Below, piece after piece: positions 34,819 through 43,201 of a stretch of DNA of 64,000 nucleotides (positions within the stretch are counted from its first letter, which is position 1; each line of letters begins with the position of its first letter). This DNA comes from Nitratidesulfovibrio termitidis HI1 (GTDB lineage: Bacteria; Desulfobacterota; Desulfovibrionia; Desulfovibrionales; Desulfovibrionaceae): NCBI RefSeq assembly GCF_000504305.1, contig NZ_KI632512.1, forward strand, positions 3,474,404 to 3,538,403, written 5' to 3'. The notes under the pieces were generated by a model, which saw only the letters and a list, made by a program, of their open reading frames with translations, had not been told where the DNA came from and did no database searches. The translations under genes and the position numbers were made by a program.

Positions 34819-36102
34819 ATGAAGCCGCTGCGCACCACCCCCCCCGGCCATCCGTGCTTTGATCGCAACAGCGCCTCGTCCTGCGGTCGCGTCCACGTTC
34901 CCGTGGCGCCCAGGTGCAACATCCAGTGTGGGTACTGCAACCGCAAGTACGACTGCGTCAACGAATCGCGTCCCGGCGTGACCAGCGCAGTGCTTTCGCC
35001 GCGCCAGGCCCTGGACTACGTGGACAAGGTGCTGGCCGCTGACCCGCGCATTACCGTCATCGGCATTGCAGGCCCCGGCGATCCCATGGCCAACCCCGCG
35101 GAAACGCTGGAAACGCTGCGCCTGGTGCATGAAAAGCACCCCGAGCTGCTGTTCTGCCTTTCGTCCAACGGTCTCGGCCTGCCGCCGCACCTCGACCGGC
35201 TGAAGGAACTGGGTGTCACCCACGTCACCGTCACCATCAACGCGGTGGACCCGGCCATCGGCGAAAAGCTGTACTCCTGGGTGCGCGATGACAAGGTGGT
35301 CTGGCGTGGCCGCGAGGCGGCGGAACTGCTGCTTTCGCGCCAGCTGGAATCGGTGCGCGGCCTTGTGGAGCGCGGCATGATCGTCAAGGTGAACACCATC
35401 CTGGTGCCCGGCGTGAATGACCACCATGTGGAAGAGGTGGCGCGCGTTGTGGGCGAACTGGGGGCGACCATCCAGAACATCATCCCGCTGAAGCCCACGG
35501 CAGACACCCCGCTGGCGCATCTGCCGGAACCTGACGCCGCCGCCGTCAACGCGGCGCGCAAGGGCGCGGGCGAGCACATTTCGCAGATGACCCACTGCAA
35601 GCGCTGCCGCGCCGACGCCGTGGGCCTGCTGCACGAGGACAAGTCCGCCGAGATGGCCGAAACCCTGCGCGCCTGTGCCGCCGTCAAGACCGAGGATGCC
35701 GAGCGCCCCTATGTGGCCGTGGCCACCCGCGAAGGCATGCTGGTCAACCAGCACCTGGGCGAGGCCGCCCGGTTCCAGATCTGGGGGCAGGGCGTGAACG
35801 GGTTCTTCCTGGTGGAAGAACGCCTTGCGCCCAAACCCGGCTGCGGCCCCGAACGCTGGAAGCAGGTGGCCCATACCCTGCACGATTGCCGCGCCCTGCT
35901 GTGCGCCGCCTTCGGCGCGCACCCGGAAGGGATTCTGGTGGCCGCCGGGGTGCAGCCGGTGGAAGCCTCCGGCTTCATCGAGGACGCCCTGGAAGTGGTC
36001 TTCGGCAACGGCAACACCGCCGCCCTGCGCGGTCGCAAGGGCGGGGTGGGCAAGACGTCGTGTGCTGGGGGCGGGTGTCGCGGTAACGGCGAAGGCTGTT
36101 AG
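34819..36102 (+). CDS. nifB: Nitrogenase cofactor biosynthesis protein NifB (radical SAM plus NifX domain)
   Basis: A 427-residue radical SAM enzyme that builds the 8-iron NifB cofactor precursor with central carbide. The SAM-cluster motif PRCNIQCGYC gives C33, C37 and C40, followed by NRKYDCVNESRPGV. A second cysteine pair is in MTHCKRCRADAVG near residue 262. The NifX-like domain starts at about residue 295 (RPYVAVATREG). The last 25 residues are a G/C-rich tail (KTSCAGGGCRGNGEGC) not typical of NifB. AAGGAG precedes the ATG. Final nif gene here; a fold-back element overlaps its stop codon. Confidence 0.96.
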   Translation: MKPLRTTPPGHPCFDRNSASSCGRVHVPVAPRCNIQCGYCNRKYDCVNESRPGVTSAVLSPRQALDYVDKVLAADPRITVIGIAGPGDPMANPAETLETLRLVHEKHPELLFCLSSNGLGLPPHLDRLKELGVTHVTVTINAVDPAIGEKLYSWVRDDKVVWRGREAAELLLSRQLESVRGLVERGMIVKVNTILVPGVNDHHVEEVARVVGELGATIQNIIPLKPTADTPLAHLPEPDAAAVNAARKGAGEHISQMTHCKRCRADAVGLLHEDKSAEMAETLRACAAVKTEDAERPYVAVATREGMLVNQHLGEAARFQIWGQGVNGFFLVEERLAPKPGCGPERWKQVAHTLHDCRALLCAAFGAHPEGILVAAGVQPVEASGFIEDALEVVFGNGNTAALRGRKGGVGKTSCAGGGCRGNGEGC

Positions 36103-36229
36103 TTTCCGCAAGTTCTCCGCGCGCTGGCTTCGTCGGATTCCGGTTTTACTCCGGTCACATACCAAAGAGTATGCTCCCTGCGTAAAATCCTCATCCTCCT
36201 TGCCAGCGCACGGACTGCTTGCGGAAACT
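36101..36229. repeat. Fold-back intergenic element, copy G (after nifB)
   Basis: Arms: AGTTTCCGCAAG 36101-36112 with CTTGCGGAAACT 36218-36229 (12 of 12); GCGCTGGC near 36121 with GCCAGCGC near 36202; GTTTTAC 36143-36149 with GTAAAAT 36182-36188; ATAC 36159-36162 with GTAT 36169-36172 around caaaga. It starts inside the nifB stop codon. Confidence 0.93.
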
Positions 36230-36285
36230 GAAGGTCTGCCGGTGCCGTACGGTGGCAGCTACGCCATCTGAAAGTTGAACAGTAA

Positions 36286-36323
36286 AACGGCGGTCCTCCT
36301 TGGGGAGGGCCGCCGTTCTTTTG
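36286..36323. terminator. Terminator between nifB and the convergent liv operon
   Basis: AACGGCGGTCCTCC pairs with GGAGGGCCGCCGTT (one bulge) across TTGG, followed by CTTTTG on the plus strand and, read on the minus strand, by a short T-run. It can end both nif and the second livJHMGF transcripts. Confidence 0.8.
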
Positions 36324-36354
36324 CGTGGGAAGGAGGGGGACGCCTTGCGGGGGC

Positions 36355-37065
36355 CTAGATGCCCAGGTACGCCTCGCGGATGTACGGGCTGTCCAACAGT
36401 TCGCCAGCCGGGCCTTCCATGGCGGCGCGGCCGTGTTCCAGCACGTAGCCCCGGTCGGACAGGCTCAGCGAGTGCTTCACGTCCTGTTCCACCAGCAGCA
36501 CGGTCAGCCCCTTGTCGGCAATGGCGCGGATGGTGCGGAAGATTTCCGCGATCAGGATGGGCGCAAGCCCCAGCGAGGGTTCATCCAGCATCAACATTTT
36601 GGGACAGGCCATCAGGCCCCGGCCTATGGCCACCATTTGCTGTTCGCCGCCGGAAAGGGTCATGGCCGCCTGGTTCTGGCGTTCGCGCAGGCGGGGGAAC
36701 ATGGTGAAGACCTCTTCCAGCGTCCGTTCGCGCACCGCGTAGGCCTTCTTGTTGTGCGCCCCGGCCAGCAGGTTGTCCTTCACGCTCATCAGCGAGAACA
36801 GCCGCCGGCCTTCCGGCACGTGCACCAGACCGTGGTTTACCACTTCTTCCGGCGGCAGGGCGTGCATGGGCGCGCCGTTGAAGGTGATGGACCCGCTGTC
36901 GGGCCGCAGCAGCGCCGATACGGTCTTCAGCATGGTGGTCTTGCCCGCCCCGTTGCCGCCGATGATGGACACCACCTCGCCTTCGCGGACGGAGATGTTC
37001 AGGTCGTACAGTACCTGCACGTCGCCGTAGGCGACGTTGACCTTCTCCATGTCAAGCAGTGCCAT
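36355..37065 (-). CDS. livF: Branched-chain amino-acid-type ABC transporter ATPase LivF (second set)
   Basis: A 236-residue ATPase with Walker A GGNGAGKTT, signature LSGGEQQMVAIGRGL and Walker B LMLDEPSLGLAP. It is the last gene of the second importer operon and overlaps livG by 14 bases, with a GGGAGA ribosome-binding site inside livG. The transporter class covers branched-chain amino acids, amides and urea; the cargo of this copy is not known. Confidence 0.93.
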   Translation of the reverse strand: MALLDMEKVNVAYGDVQVLYDLNISVREGEVVSIIGGNGAGKTTMLKTVSALLRPDSGSITFNGAPMHALPPEEVVNHGLVHVPEGRRLFSLMSVKDNLLAGAHNKKAYAVRERTLEEVFTMFPRLRERQNQAAMTLSGGEQQMVAIGRGLMACPKMLMLDEPSLGLAPILIAEIFRTIRAIADKGLTVLLVEQDVKHSLSLSDRGYVLEHGRAAMEGPAGELLDSPYIREAYLGI

Positions 37066-37777
37066 AGTTCTCTCCCAGGTAGGCCTTGATGACGTTTTCG
37101 TCCCGGGCCACCTGTTCCGGTTTGCCGCGGCATATCTTCTGGCCGAAGTGGATGACCACGATCTCGTCCGACAGGGCCATGATGGCCCGCATGATGTGCT
37201 CGATGACGAAGATGGTCATGCCGCGCTCTCGCAGGGCGCGGATGATGTCGATCATCTCGTCCACCTCGGTGGGGCGCAGACCCGCCATGACCTCGTCGAG
37301 CAGCAGCAGCTTGGGGTCCGTGGCCAGGGCGCGGGCGATTTCCAGCCGCTTGCGGTCGGCGATGGTCAGCGAACCGGGCAGGGCGTTGCTCTTGCTGCCC
37401 ATGCCCAGCAGTCGCAGCACCTCCATGGCCTTGTCGCGCGCCTCGTCGCGGCGGTCGGTGACGGCAAAGGCCCCCACGGTCACATTGTCCAGCACGGTCA
37501 TGGACTGGAAGGGCTTGACGATCTGGAAGGTGCGGGCAAGGCCCTTTTTGCACAGGTCCCACGGCTTCTGGCCGGTCACGTCCTCTCCGTCGAACAGGAT
37601 GTGCCCCTCGGTGGGTTTGTACAGCCCGGCCACGCAGTTGAAGGCGGTGGACTTGCCCGCGCCGTTGGGACCGATGAGGCCGAGAATCTGCCCCCGCCCG
37701 ATTTCCAGGCTCAGGTCGTTGACGGCGATGAGGCCGCCGAAGCGCATGGTCACTTCCTGGACTTGCAGCAGGCTCAT
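37052..37777 (-). CDS. livG: Branched-chain amino-acid-type ABC transporter ATPase LivG (second set)
   Basis: A 241-residue ATPase with Walker A GPNGAGKST near residue 36, signature region [15 protein letters not shown] near residue 135 (the LivG-like replacement of LSGGQ), Walker B LLLDEVMAGLRP, in which the usual DEP is DEV, and switch histidine in FVIEHIMRAIM. The start overlaps the livM stop as ATGA. Partner of the neighbouring LivF. Confidence 0.92.
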   Translation of the reverse strand: MSLLQVQEVTMRFGGLIAVNDLSLEIGRGQILGLIGPNGAGKSTAFNCVAGLYKPTEGHILFDGEDVTGQKPWDLCKKGLARTFQIVKPFQSMTVLDNVTVGAFAVTDRRDEARDKAMEVLRLLGMGSKSNALPGSLTIADRKRLEIARALATDPKLLLLDEVMAGLRPTEVDEMIDIIRALRERGMTIFVIEHIMRAIMALSDEIVVIHFGQKICRGKPEQVARDENVIKAYLGENYGTA

Positions 37778-38901
37778 GGACGTTCCTCCTGAGGCGATGC
37801 GGAGCCCTGGGTGGTGGGTGCCGCCGGTGTGGCATGTGTTGCGGGTGCGCCCGGCCCGTCTGGTCCGCCTTGCGCATCTGGCGTACCCGGATCATCCGGC
37901 GGAGCCGGGGCAAACCGCGCGGCCACCTTGTCGAACAGCCGCAGCAGCGGCTCCGTAAGGCCACGCGGCTGGTACAGCATGACGACGATCAGCACCACGC
38001 CGAGAATGATCAGGTGCAGTCCCGGCAAGGTGGCCGAGAAGTAGATGCGGCTGAATTCCGTCACCGGGCGCAGCAGCAGCGCGCCGATGATGGGCCCGGC
38101 GATGGAGCCGCGCCCGCCGATGAGCGCGATGAACGCCAGTTCGAAGGAAAGATCCAGCGTCAGCACGCTCTTGGGGTAGATGAACAGGGTCAGCTGGGCC
38201 AGAAAGGTGCCGGCCAGCGCCGTGAGAAACGACGAGATGGCCATGGCGGTGACCTTGTAGCGGGCCACGTTCACGCCAAGGGCCTGCGCCGCATCCGGGT
38301 CTTCGCCGCCGCTCTTCAGGTAATAGCCCATCTTGGAGCGGGATATGGCCGCAGTCATGGCCAGCACCGCCACCAGCATGGTCAGGATGATGTAGTAGTA
38401 CGGTTCCTTGCTGGCGAACTGGAAGGCCCAGAAGCTGCCCTCGCCCGCCTGCAGCGGCGGTATGTTCAGCCCGCGCGGGCCGTTCAGCTTCAGGGGGCCC
38501 AGCATGTCGATGTTCTCGACCATCACCCGGATGCCTTCCACGAAGGCCATGGTGGACAGGGCAAAGTAGGCCCCGCGCATCTTCAGGGTGGGCTTGCCGA
38601 TCAGGTAGCCCACCCCGGCGGCCAGCACGGCCCCCACCAGCATGCCTATCCACGGGCTGATGCCGTACTGCAGCCAGAGAATGGTGGAGGTGTAGGCCCC
38701 TATGCCCACGAACACCGAATGCCCCAGCGGCAACACCCCGGCAAAGCCGCCCACCAGGTTCCAGGTGGTGGTCATGTACGCGTACAGGTACAGGATGATC
38801 AGGATGTGCAGGTAGGTCGCGCTGCGCACCACCAGTGGCAGGGCAAAGGCGGCCAGCGTTACGGCGATGAGACAGTTCCGCTTGAATTCCTGTTGTGTCA
38901 T
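37774..38901 (-). CDS. livM: Branched-chain amino-acid-type ABC transporter permease LivM (second set)
   Basis: A 375-residue permease. The conserved block TTWNLVGGFAGVLPLGHSVF lies at about residue 45, and the GGRGSIAGPIIGA loop near residue 260. The last 45 residues form a low-complexity Pro/Gly/Ala/Thr-rich cytoplasmic tail (from about residue 330) absent from most LivM proteins. It overlaps livG by four bases and follows livH by 18 bases. Confidence 0.92.
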   Translation of the reverse strand: MTQQEFKRNCLIAVTLAAFALPLVVRSATYLHILIILYLYAYMTTTWNLVGGFAGVLPLGHSVFVGIGAYTSTILWLQYGISPWIGMLVGAVLAAGVGYLIGKPTLKMRGAYFALSTMAFVEGIRVMVENIDMLGPLKLNGPRGLNIPPLQAGEGSFWAFQFASKEPYYYIILTMLVAVLAMTAAISRSKMGYYLKSGGEDPDAAQALGVNVARYKVTAMAISSFLTALAGTFLAQLTLFIYPKSVLTLDLSFELAFIALIGGRGSIAGPIIGALLLRPVTEFSRIYFSATLPGLHLIILGVVLIVVMLYQPRGLTEPLLRLFDKVAARFAPAPPDDPGTPDAQGGPDGPGAPATHATPAAPTTQGSASPQEERP

Positions 38902-38919
38902 GTGTCGCTCGTGGTGCGC

Positions 38920-39813
38920 TTACCAGTCCTGTTGCTGCCCGAACAGGCCGGAAGGTTTGACGAAAAGCACCAGCAGGAAAAGGGCGTACACGATGCCTTC
39001 CGTCCAGGTGGAGGTCATGAAGTTGGGTCCGATGGACTCGATGAGCCCGATGATGACCCCGCCGACCAGGGCGCCCCAGATGGAGCCCAACCCGCCCAGC
39101 ACGACGATGACGAACGACTTGATGTCGAAGGGAATGCCCACGGTGGGGTAGACGTTGTAGAACGGCGTCAGCACCGCGCCGGAAATGCCGGCCACGGCGG
39201 TGCCGATGCCGAAGGCGATGTTGAAGATCTTCCACTGGCCGATGCCCATCAGGCTGGCGGCCTCGCGGTCCAGGCTGGTGGCGCGCACGGCGCGGCCAAG
39301 CCGGGTGTGTTGCAGGAAAAGGTGCAGCCCCCCGGCGGTGGCCAGGGTGGCCAGGGCCCCGTACAGCTTAGGCACGGAGACGAAAATCTCGCCCATTTCC
39401 AGCATCTGGCCTTTCAGCGGGTTGGGGTTCAGGGCGCGGTAGTCCGGGCCGAACACCAGCAGGGCCAGGTTGTCCAGCACGTACCACAGGCCGGTGGTGA
39501 CGATGATGACCGTGATGGGTTCGCGCACGTTCTTTTCCGCGATGAAGATGGGGCGGATCAGCAGGTGCTGGACCCAGTACCCGAACAGGAACATGGCCGG
39601 AACGATGATCACCAGGGCCGGGTAGGGGGACAGTCCGGAAAGGGTGACGGCCCAGTAGGCGACGTACATGCCCACCATCAGGAACGAGCCGTGGGCGAAG
39701 TTGATGACCTTGAGCACCCCGAAGATCAGGGTCAGCCCCAGGGCCACCAGACCGTAGATCAGGCCCATAAGTACGCCGTTGATGCAATCCTGTGCGAGAA
39801 AGACCGGATCCAT
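38920..39813 (-). CDS. livH: Branched-chain amino-acid-type ABC transporter permease LivH (second set)
   Basis: A 297-residue permease with about eight helices. The family block GLTLIFGVLKVINFAHGSF is near residue 27, and GGLGSIWGALVGG near residue 228. The binding-protein gene lies 57 bases upstream in the transcript. It forms the channel with LivM of the same operon. Confidence 0.92.
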   Translation of the reverse strand: MDPVFLAQDCINGVLMGLIYGLVALGLTLIFGVLKVINFAHGSFLMVGMYVAYWAVTLSGLSPYPALVIIVPAMFLFGYWVQHLLIRPIFIAEKNVREPITVIIVTTGLWYVLDNLALLVFGPDYRALNPNPLKGQMLEMGEIFVSVPKLYGALATLATAGGLHLFLQHTRLGRAVRATSLDREAASLMGIGQWKIFNIAFGIGTAVAGISGAVLTPFYNVYPTVGIPFDIKSFVIVVLGGLGSIWGALVGGVIIGLIESIGPNFMTSTWTEGIVYALFLLVLFVKPSGLFGQQQDW

Positions 39814-39870
39814 GAAAGCTCCAGGCGGTTTGCGGGGCAGGGCGCGTGCCCTGCCCCGCGTCTGTCGCGG

Positions 39871-41100
39871 CTACTTCTTGGGCATGGGGAACACGGGGGT
39901 GTACCCCGCGCGGCGGGCAGCCTTGGGCCACACGGTGATGCGCTCAAGCCCCTTGCCCAGGTCGTTGATCTGCACGATGGCAAGGGCGGCGTTAAGGTTC
40001 TGGCCGGATTCGTCGAACTTGATGGCGTCGTAGGTCACGATCATGCCGGGACCGGTCTTGTAGTCGGTTTCGGCCAGGGCCTTGCGGATGGCGGCCGGGT
40101 CGAGCGAACCGGCGCGTTCCAGCGCGTCGGCCATCACGTACATGGCCACGTAGGCGTCCACCGCCTCGCCGGTCAGGTTGGTGCCGTACCTGGCGCGGTA
40201 CTTCTCGTTGGCTTCCTTGGCGCCGGGCTTGTTCACGTCCGCTTCCCATTCCACGATGTCGAAGACGTAGCGGGCGTTGACGCCGCAGGCGGAAAGGAAG
40301 GTGGGGTCGGCATGGCCGCCGCCGGAACCCAGGATGACCTTGGGGCTGACCTTGTAGTCGGCCAGGGTGTTGGTGAGCAGGATGGCGTCTGCGGCGTTGG
40401 AGACCAGCAGCAGCACGTCGGGCTTGGCGCGGCGGATCTTGTTCACCAGCGGGGTCAGGTCGGTGGAGGACGAGGAGTAGGGTTCGTCCAGCACCACCTG
40501 CATGCCGGAAGCCTTCACCAGTTCCTTCCACTGGGCGGCAAAGCCGGTGCCCCAGTCGCCGTTTTCATACACGAAGGCCACGGAGGACAGGGTGCCGCCG
40601 AATTCCTTCTGCATGTCCTTCAGGAAGGTGAACTGGTCGCGCGTCCACCACGAATCCTTGGCGGCAATGCGGAACACGTTCTTGAAGCCGCGCTCGGTGA
40701 TGGTGTCGCGCACCGAAACCGGCACGATGTAGGGCACGCCGTAGCGTTCGGCCACCGCCGTGGTGGGATAGGTGACGCCGGAGTTCCAGGCGCCGGTGAT
40801 CAGGTGCACCTTTTCCGTGTTGATGAAGCGTTCGGCCTCGGTCACGCCCACGTTGGGGTCGGACTTGGAGTCGGCGTACAACAGTTCGATCTTGGCCCCG
40901 CCAAGCGACTTGATGCCGCCCGCGGCGTTGATTTCCTCGACGGCCATTTCGCGGGCCTGCTTGCCCTGCTGCCCCACGGAGGCGGACGGGCCGGAAAGGG
41001 GCAGGATGTTGCCCACCTTCACGGAGGGGGCGGCGAAGGCCATGGCCGGAACGGTCAGGCACAGCGTCAGGACTGCGGCCAGCAAGCGTGAACTTTTCAT
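39871..41100 (-). CDS. livJ: Branched-chain amino-acid-type ABC transporter binding protein LivJ (second set)
   Basis: A 409-residue periplasmic binding protein of the Peripla_BP_6 family. Residues 1-23 are a Sec signal peptide ending AFA. The mature N-terminus VKVGNILPLSGPSASVG and the GAWNSGVTYPTTAVAERYGVP segment near residue 105 mark the family; it is clearly divergent from the first LivJ, with which it shares little beyond fold motifs, so the ligand may differ. The start at 41100 has a GAAAGGAGAG ribosome-binding site upstream, which lies next to the outer arm of a fold-back element. Confidence 0.9.
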   Translation of the reverse strand: MKSSRLLAAVLTLCLTVPAMAFAAPSVKVGNILPLSGPSASVGQQGKQAREMAVEEINAAGGIKSLGGAKIELLYADSKSDPNVGVTEAERFINTEKVHLITGAWNSGVTYPTTAVAERYGVPYIVPVSVRDTITERGFKNVFRIAAKDSWWTRDQFTFLKDMQKEFGGTLSSVAFVYENGDWGTGFAAQWKELVKASGMQVVLDEPYSSSSTDLTPLVNKIRRAKPDVLLLVSNAADAILLTNTLADYKVSPKVILGSGGGHADPTFLSACGVNARYVFDIVEWEADVNKPGAKEANEKYRARYGTNLTGEAVDAYVAMYVMADALERAGSLDPAAIRKALAETDYKTGPGMIVTYDAIKFDESGQNLNAALAIVQINDLGKGLERITVWPKAARRAGYTPVFPMPKK

Positions 41101-41114
41101 TCCTCTCTCCTTTC

Positions 41115-41310
41115 GGGGCTGTTTCCAAATGGTCCTTCCGCCCGTTGGCTTCGTCAAACTTCGCCTGCCATTGCTTTGCTGTCCTCATCCGTAAGACTCG
41201 CAAGCTCGCCTAACGGCTGAGGCTCAGTCAAATACGAGAAGAGTATATTCCCTCATGGCAGACTCGTTTTCCTTGCCAACGAACGGAAAACCTGCTTTTG
41301 AAACAGCCCC
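41115..41310. repeat. Fold-back intergenic element, copy C, with nested module
   Basis: Arms: GGGGCTGTTT 41115-41124 with AAACAGCCCC 41301-41310; GTTGGC near 41144 with GCCAAC near 41275; GCCTGCCAT 41163-41171 with ATGGCAGAC 41255-41263 (one mismatch); ATAC 41232-41235 with GTAT 41243-41246 around gagaaga. The reverse-oriented S module interrupts it at about 41172-41226. Confidence 0.92.
41189..41216 (-). repeat. Nested palindromic module S2
   Basis: Minus-strand sequence CCGTTAGGCGAGC...TCTTACGG, opposite in orientation to S1; inserted between the GCCTGCCAT arm and the AAGA-loop core of copy C. Confidence 0.85.
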
Positions 41311-41324
41311 TCGCGCGGTGGGGG

Positions 41325-42626
41325 TTATGCGATGGCGGCGAAGCCCTCGTCGATGATGGCCATGGCCTTGTCCAACTGGGCATCGGTGATGGCCAGCGGC
41401 ATCAGCGTGCGGATGACGTTGCCGTAGTTGCCGCACGAAAGCAGGATGAGACCCTTTTCGAAGCAGTACGCGGTCAGGGCCTTGGCCTTGTCCGCTGCCG
41501 GGGTCCTGGCGGTGCGGTCGTGCACCAGTTCAAGGGCAATCATGGAGCCCTTGCCCCGCACGTCGCCGATGATGGCGTATTTCTTCTGCATTTCGCCGAA
41601 GGCGGCGAACAGCTTTGTGCCCAGCGCCTCGGACCGGGCCACCAGGCCATCGGCCTCTATGGCTTCCAGCGCGGCCAGCGCTGCGGCGCAACACACCGGG
41701 TTGCCCCCGTAGGTGCCGCCAAGGCCGCCCACCTGGGGCGAATCCATCAGTTCCGCCTTGCCCGCCACGGCGGAAATGGGCATGCCCCCGCCGATGGACT
41801 TGGCCATGCACACAAGGTCCGGCTCCACGCCCCAGTGCTCCATGGCAAACATCCTGCCGGTGCGGGCTGCGCCGGTCTGCACCTCGTCGGCGATGAACAC
41901 GATGCCGAATTCCTCGCAGATGGCCTTCAGCCTGGCGAAGTATTCCGGCGGCGGCGTGGCGAAGCCACCCTCGCCCACGATGGGTTCCACGAGCAGGCAG
42001 GCGATGTTCTCGGGCGCGAAGCTGTTGACGAAGGCCTTGCGCAGCAGGTCGGCGCAGGCCACATCGCACGAGGGGTATTCCTTGCCCATGGGGCAGCGGT
42101 AACAGTAGGCGTAGGGAATACGATAGATTTCCGGCGCGTAGGGGCCGAAGCCGAACTTGTAGGGCTTGACCTTGCTGGTCAGCGACATGGCCAGCAGGGT
42201 GCGGCCATGGAAGCTGTTTTCGAATACCACCACACCCTGCCTGCCGGTGGCGTGGCGGGCGATCTTGACGGCGTTTTCCACCGCCTCGGCCCCGCTGTTG
42301 AACAGGGCGGCCTTTTTGGGGAACGACCCCGGCGTGAGCGCGGCCAGTTTTTCGCACAGGGCCACGTATTCTTCATACATCACGATGTGGAAGCACGAGT
42401 GCAGCAGCTTGTCCGCCTGCCGCTTGATGGCCTCCACCACCTTCGGGTGGTTGTGGCCCACGTTCATCACGCCTATGCCCCCGGCAAAGTCGATGAACTC
42501 GCGCCCTTCCACATCGGTGATCACGGCCCCTTCCGCCTTGGCTGCAAACACCGGCGCCGCGTTGAACACGCCCTTGGCGACGGACTTGGCCCTTCGATCC
42601 ATCAGGTCTTTGGTCTGTTGATTCAT
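41325..42626 (-). CDS. gabT: 4-Aminobutyrate aminotransferase (class III, PLP-dependent)
   Basis: A 433-residue aminotransferase. The PLP aspartate is in FIADEVQTGAARTG near residue 249, the Schiff-base lysine in MAKSIGGGMPISAV near residue 278, and the phosphate-binding NSGAEAVENAVKIAR block near residue 115. These fit the GabT group, which transfers the amino group of 4-aminobutyrate to 2-oxoglutarate, giving succinate semialdehyde. The nearby succinate-semialdehyde-type dehydrogenase and the sigma54 activator between them support that role; other omega-amino acids remain possible substrates. Confidence 0.88.
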   Translation of the reverse strand: MNQQTKDLMDRRAKSVAKGVFNAAPVFAAKAEGAVITDVEGREFIDFAGGIGVMNVGHNHPKVVEAIKRQADKLLHSCFHIVMYEEYVALCEKLAALTPGSFPKKAALFNSGAEAVENAVKIARHATGRQGVVVFENSFHGRTLLAMSLTSKVKPYKFGFGPYAPEIYRIPYAYCYRCPMGKEYPSCDVACADLLRKAFVNSFAPENIACLLVEPIVGEGGFATPPPEYFARLKAICEEFGIVFIADEVQTGAARTGRMFAMEHWGVEPDLVCMAKSIGGGMPISAVAGKAELMDSPQVGGLGGTYGGNPVCCAAALAALEAIEADGLVARSEALGTKLFAAFGEMQKKYAIIGDVRGKGSMIALELVHDRTARTPAADKAKALTAYCFEKGLILLSCGNYGNVIRTLMPLAITDAQLDKAMAIIDEGFAAIA

Positions 42627-43201
42627 GGGAACCCTCTCTGTGGGATGCTGTTGCCTGGGTTCCCCTCTATCAACCTGTGTGCCGTTGGTAAGTTAGCCTT
42701 TAATTCAAGTGCGTTATATGTTGATTTGGCGACATTGCCATGTCCTTTCGATGCACATATGAATCATTCTGAGTTGTTTATGGCTGCCTTGCCTTCAAAA
42801 ATGATTCGCTATTGTATCAGTGGTGTAATTATTAATTAAATTTCTCATTGAGCAACAAGTCAGTGTACGTTTGTTACGAAAATGTGCATTTTTAATGTAA
42901 TGAAATCAGATTGCTGCAGGTAGAGACACGGGTTGCCGCGCACGTGTGGTGAGCCGGTGTGATTTGTTTTTGCATCGGGGATGCTGCAAGGGCCCGTTGC
43001 GGAGTGGGACCGGGCGGCGGCAGAGAGTGCGCGCGAATGCTGGCGGGCGGTTGGCGTAAGGGGCGGGGGAGGGTGCACGGGGCCTGGCGGTCGTGGATTT
43101 CGGCTTGCGTCGGGAAGGCGGGAGAGGGCGCGGAGAGCGCAGGGGCGGTGAGGGGGAAGCGGGGGGGGCGGAAGATGGCGGCGTGGCCGGGGGCAAGGCG
43201 G
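42627..43201. other. Intergenic region between the sigma54 activator and gabT
   Basis: 575 bases. The part at 42690-42900 is distinctly AT-rich compared with the rest of the window and probably holds activator sites for gabT; the part at 42950-43200 is G-rich and featureless. No gene was found. Confidence 0.6.
42669..42684 (-). promoter_or_regulatory. Candidate sigma54 promoter of gabT
   Basis: On the minus strand CGGCACACAGGTTGAT resembles the -24/-12 consensus, with GG followed ten bases later by GA instead of GC. It sits about 45 bases before the gabT start, and a sigma54-dependent activator is encoded next door, but the imperfect -12 makes it tentative. Confidence 0.4.

Noticed and set aside
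37834-41091. A plus-strand open frame of 1085 codons
   Set aside because: Shadow of the second liv operon on the opposite strand.
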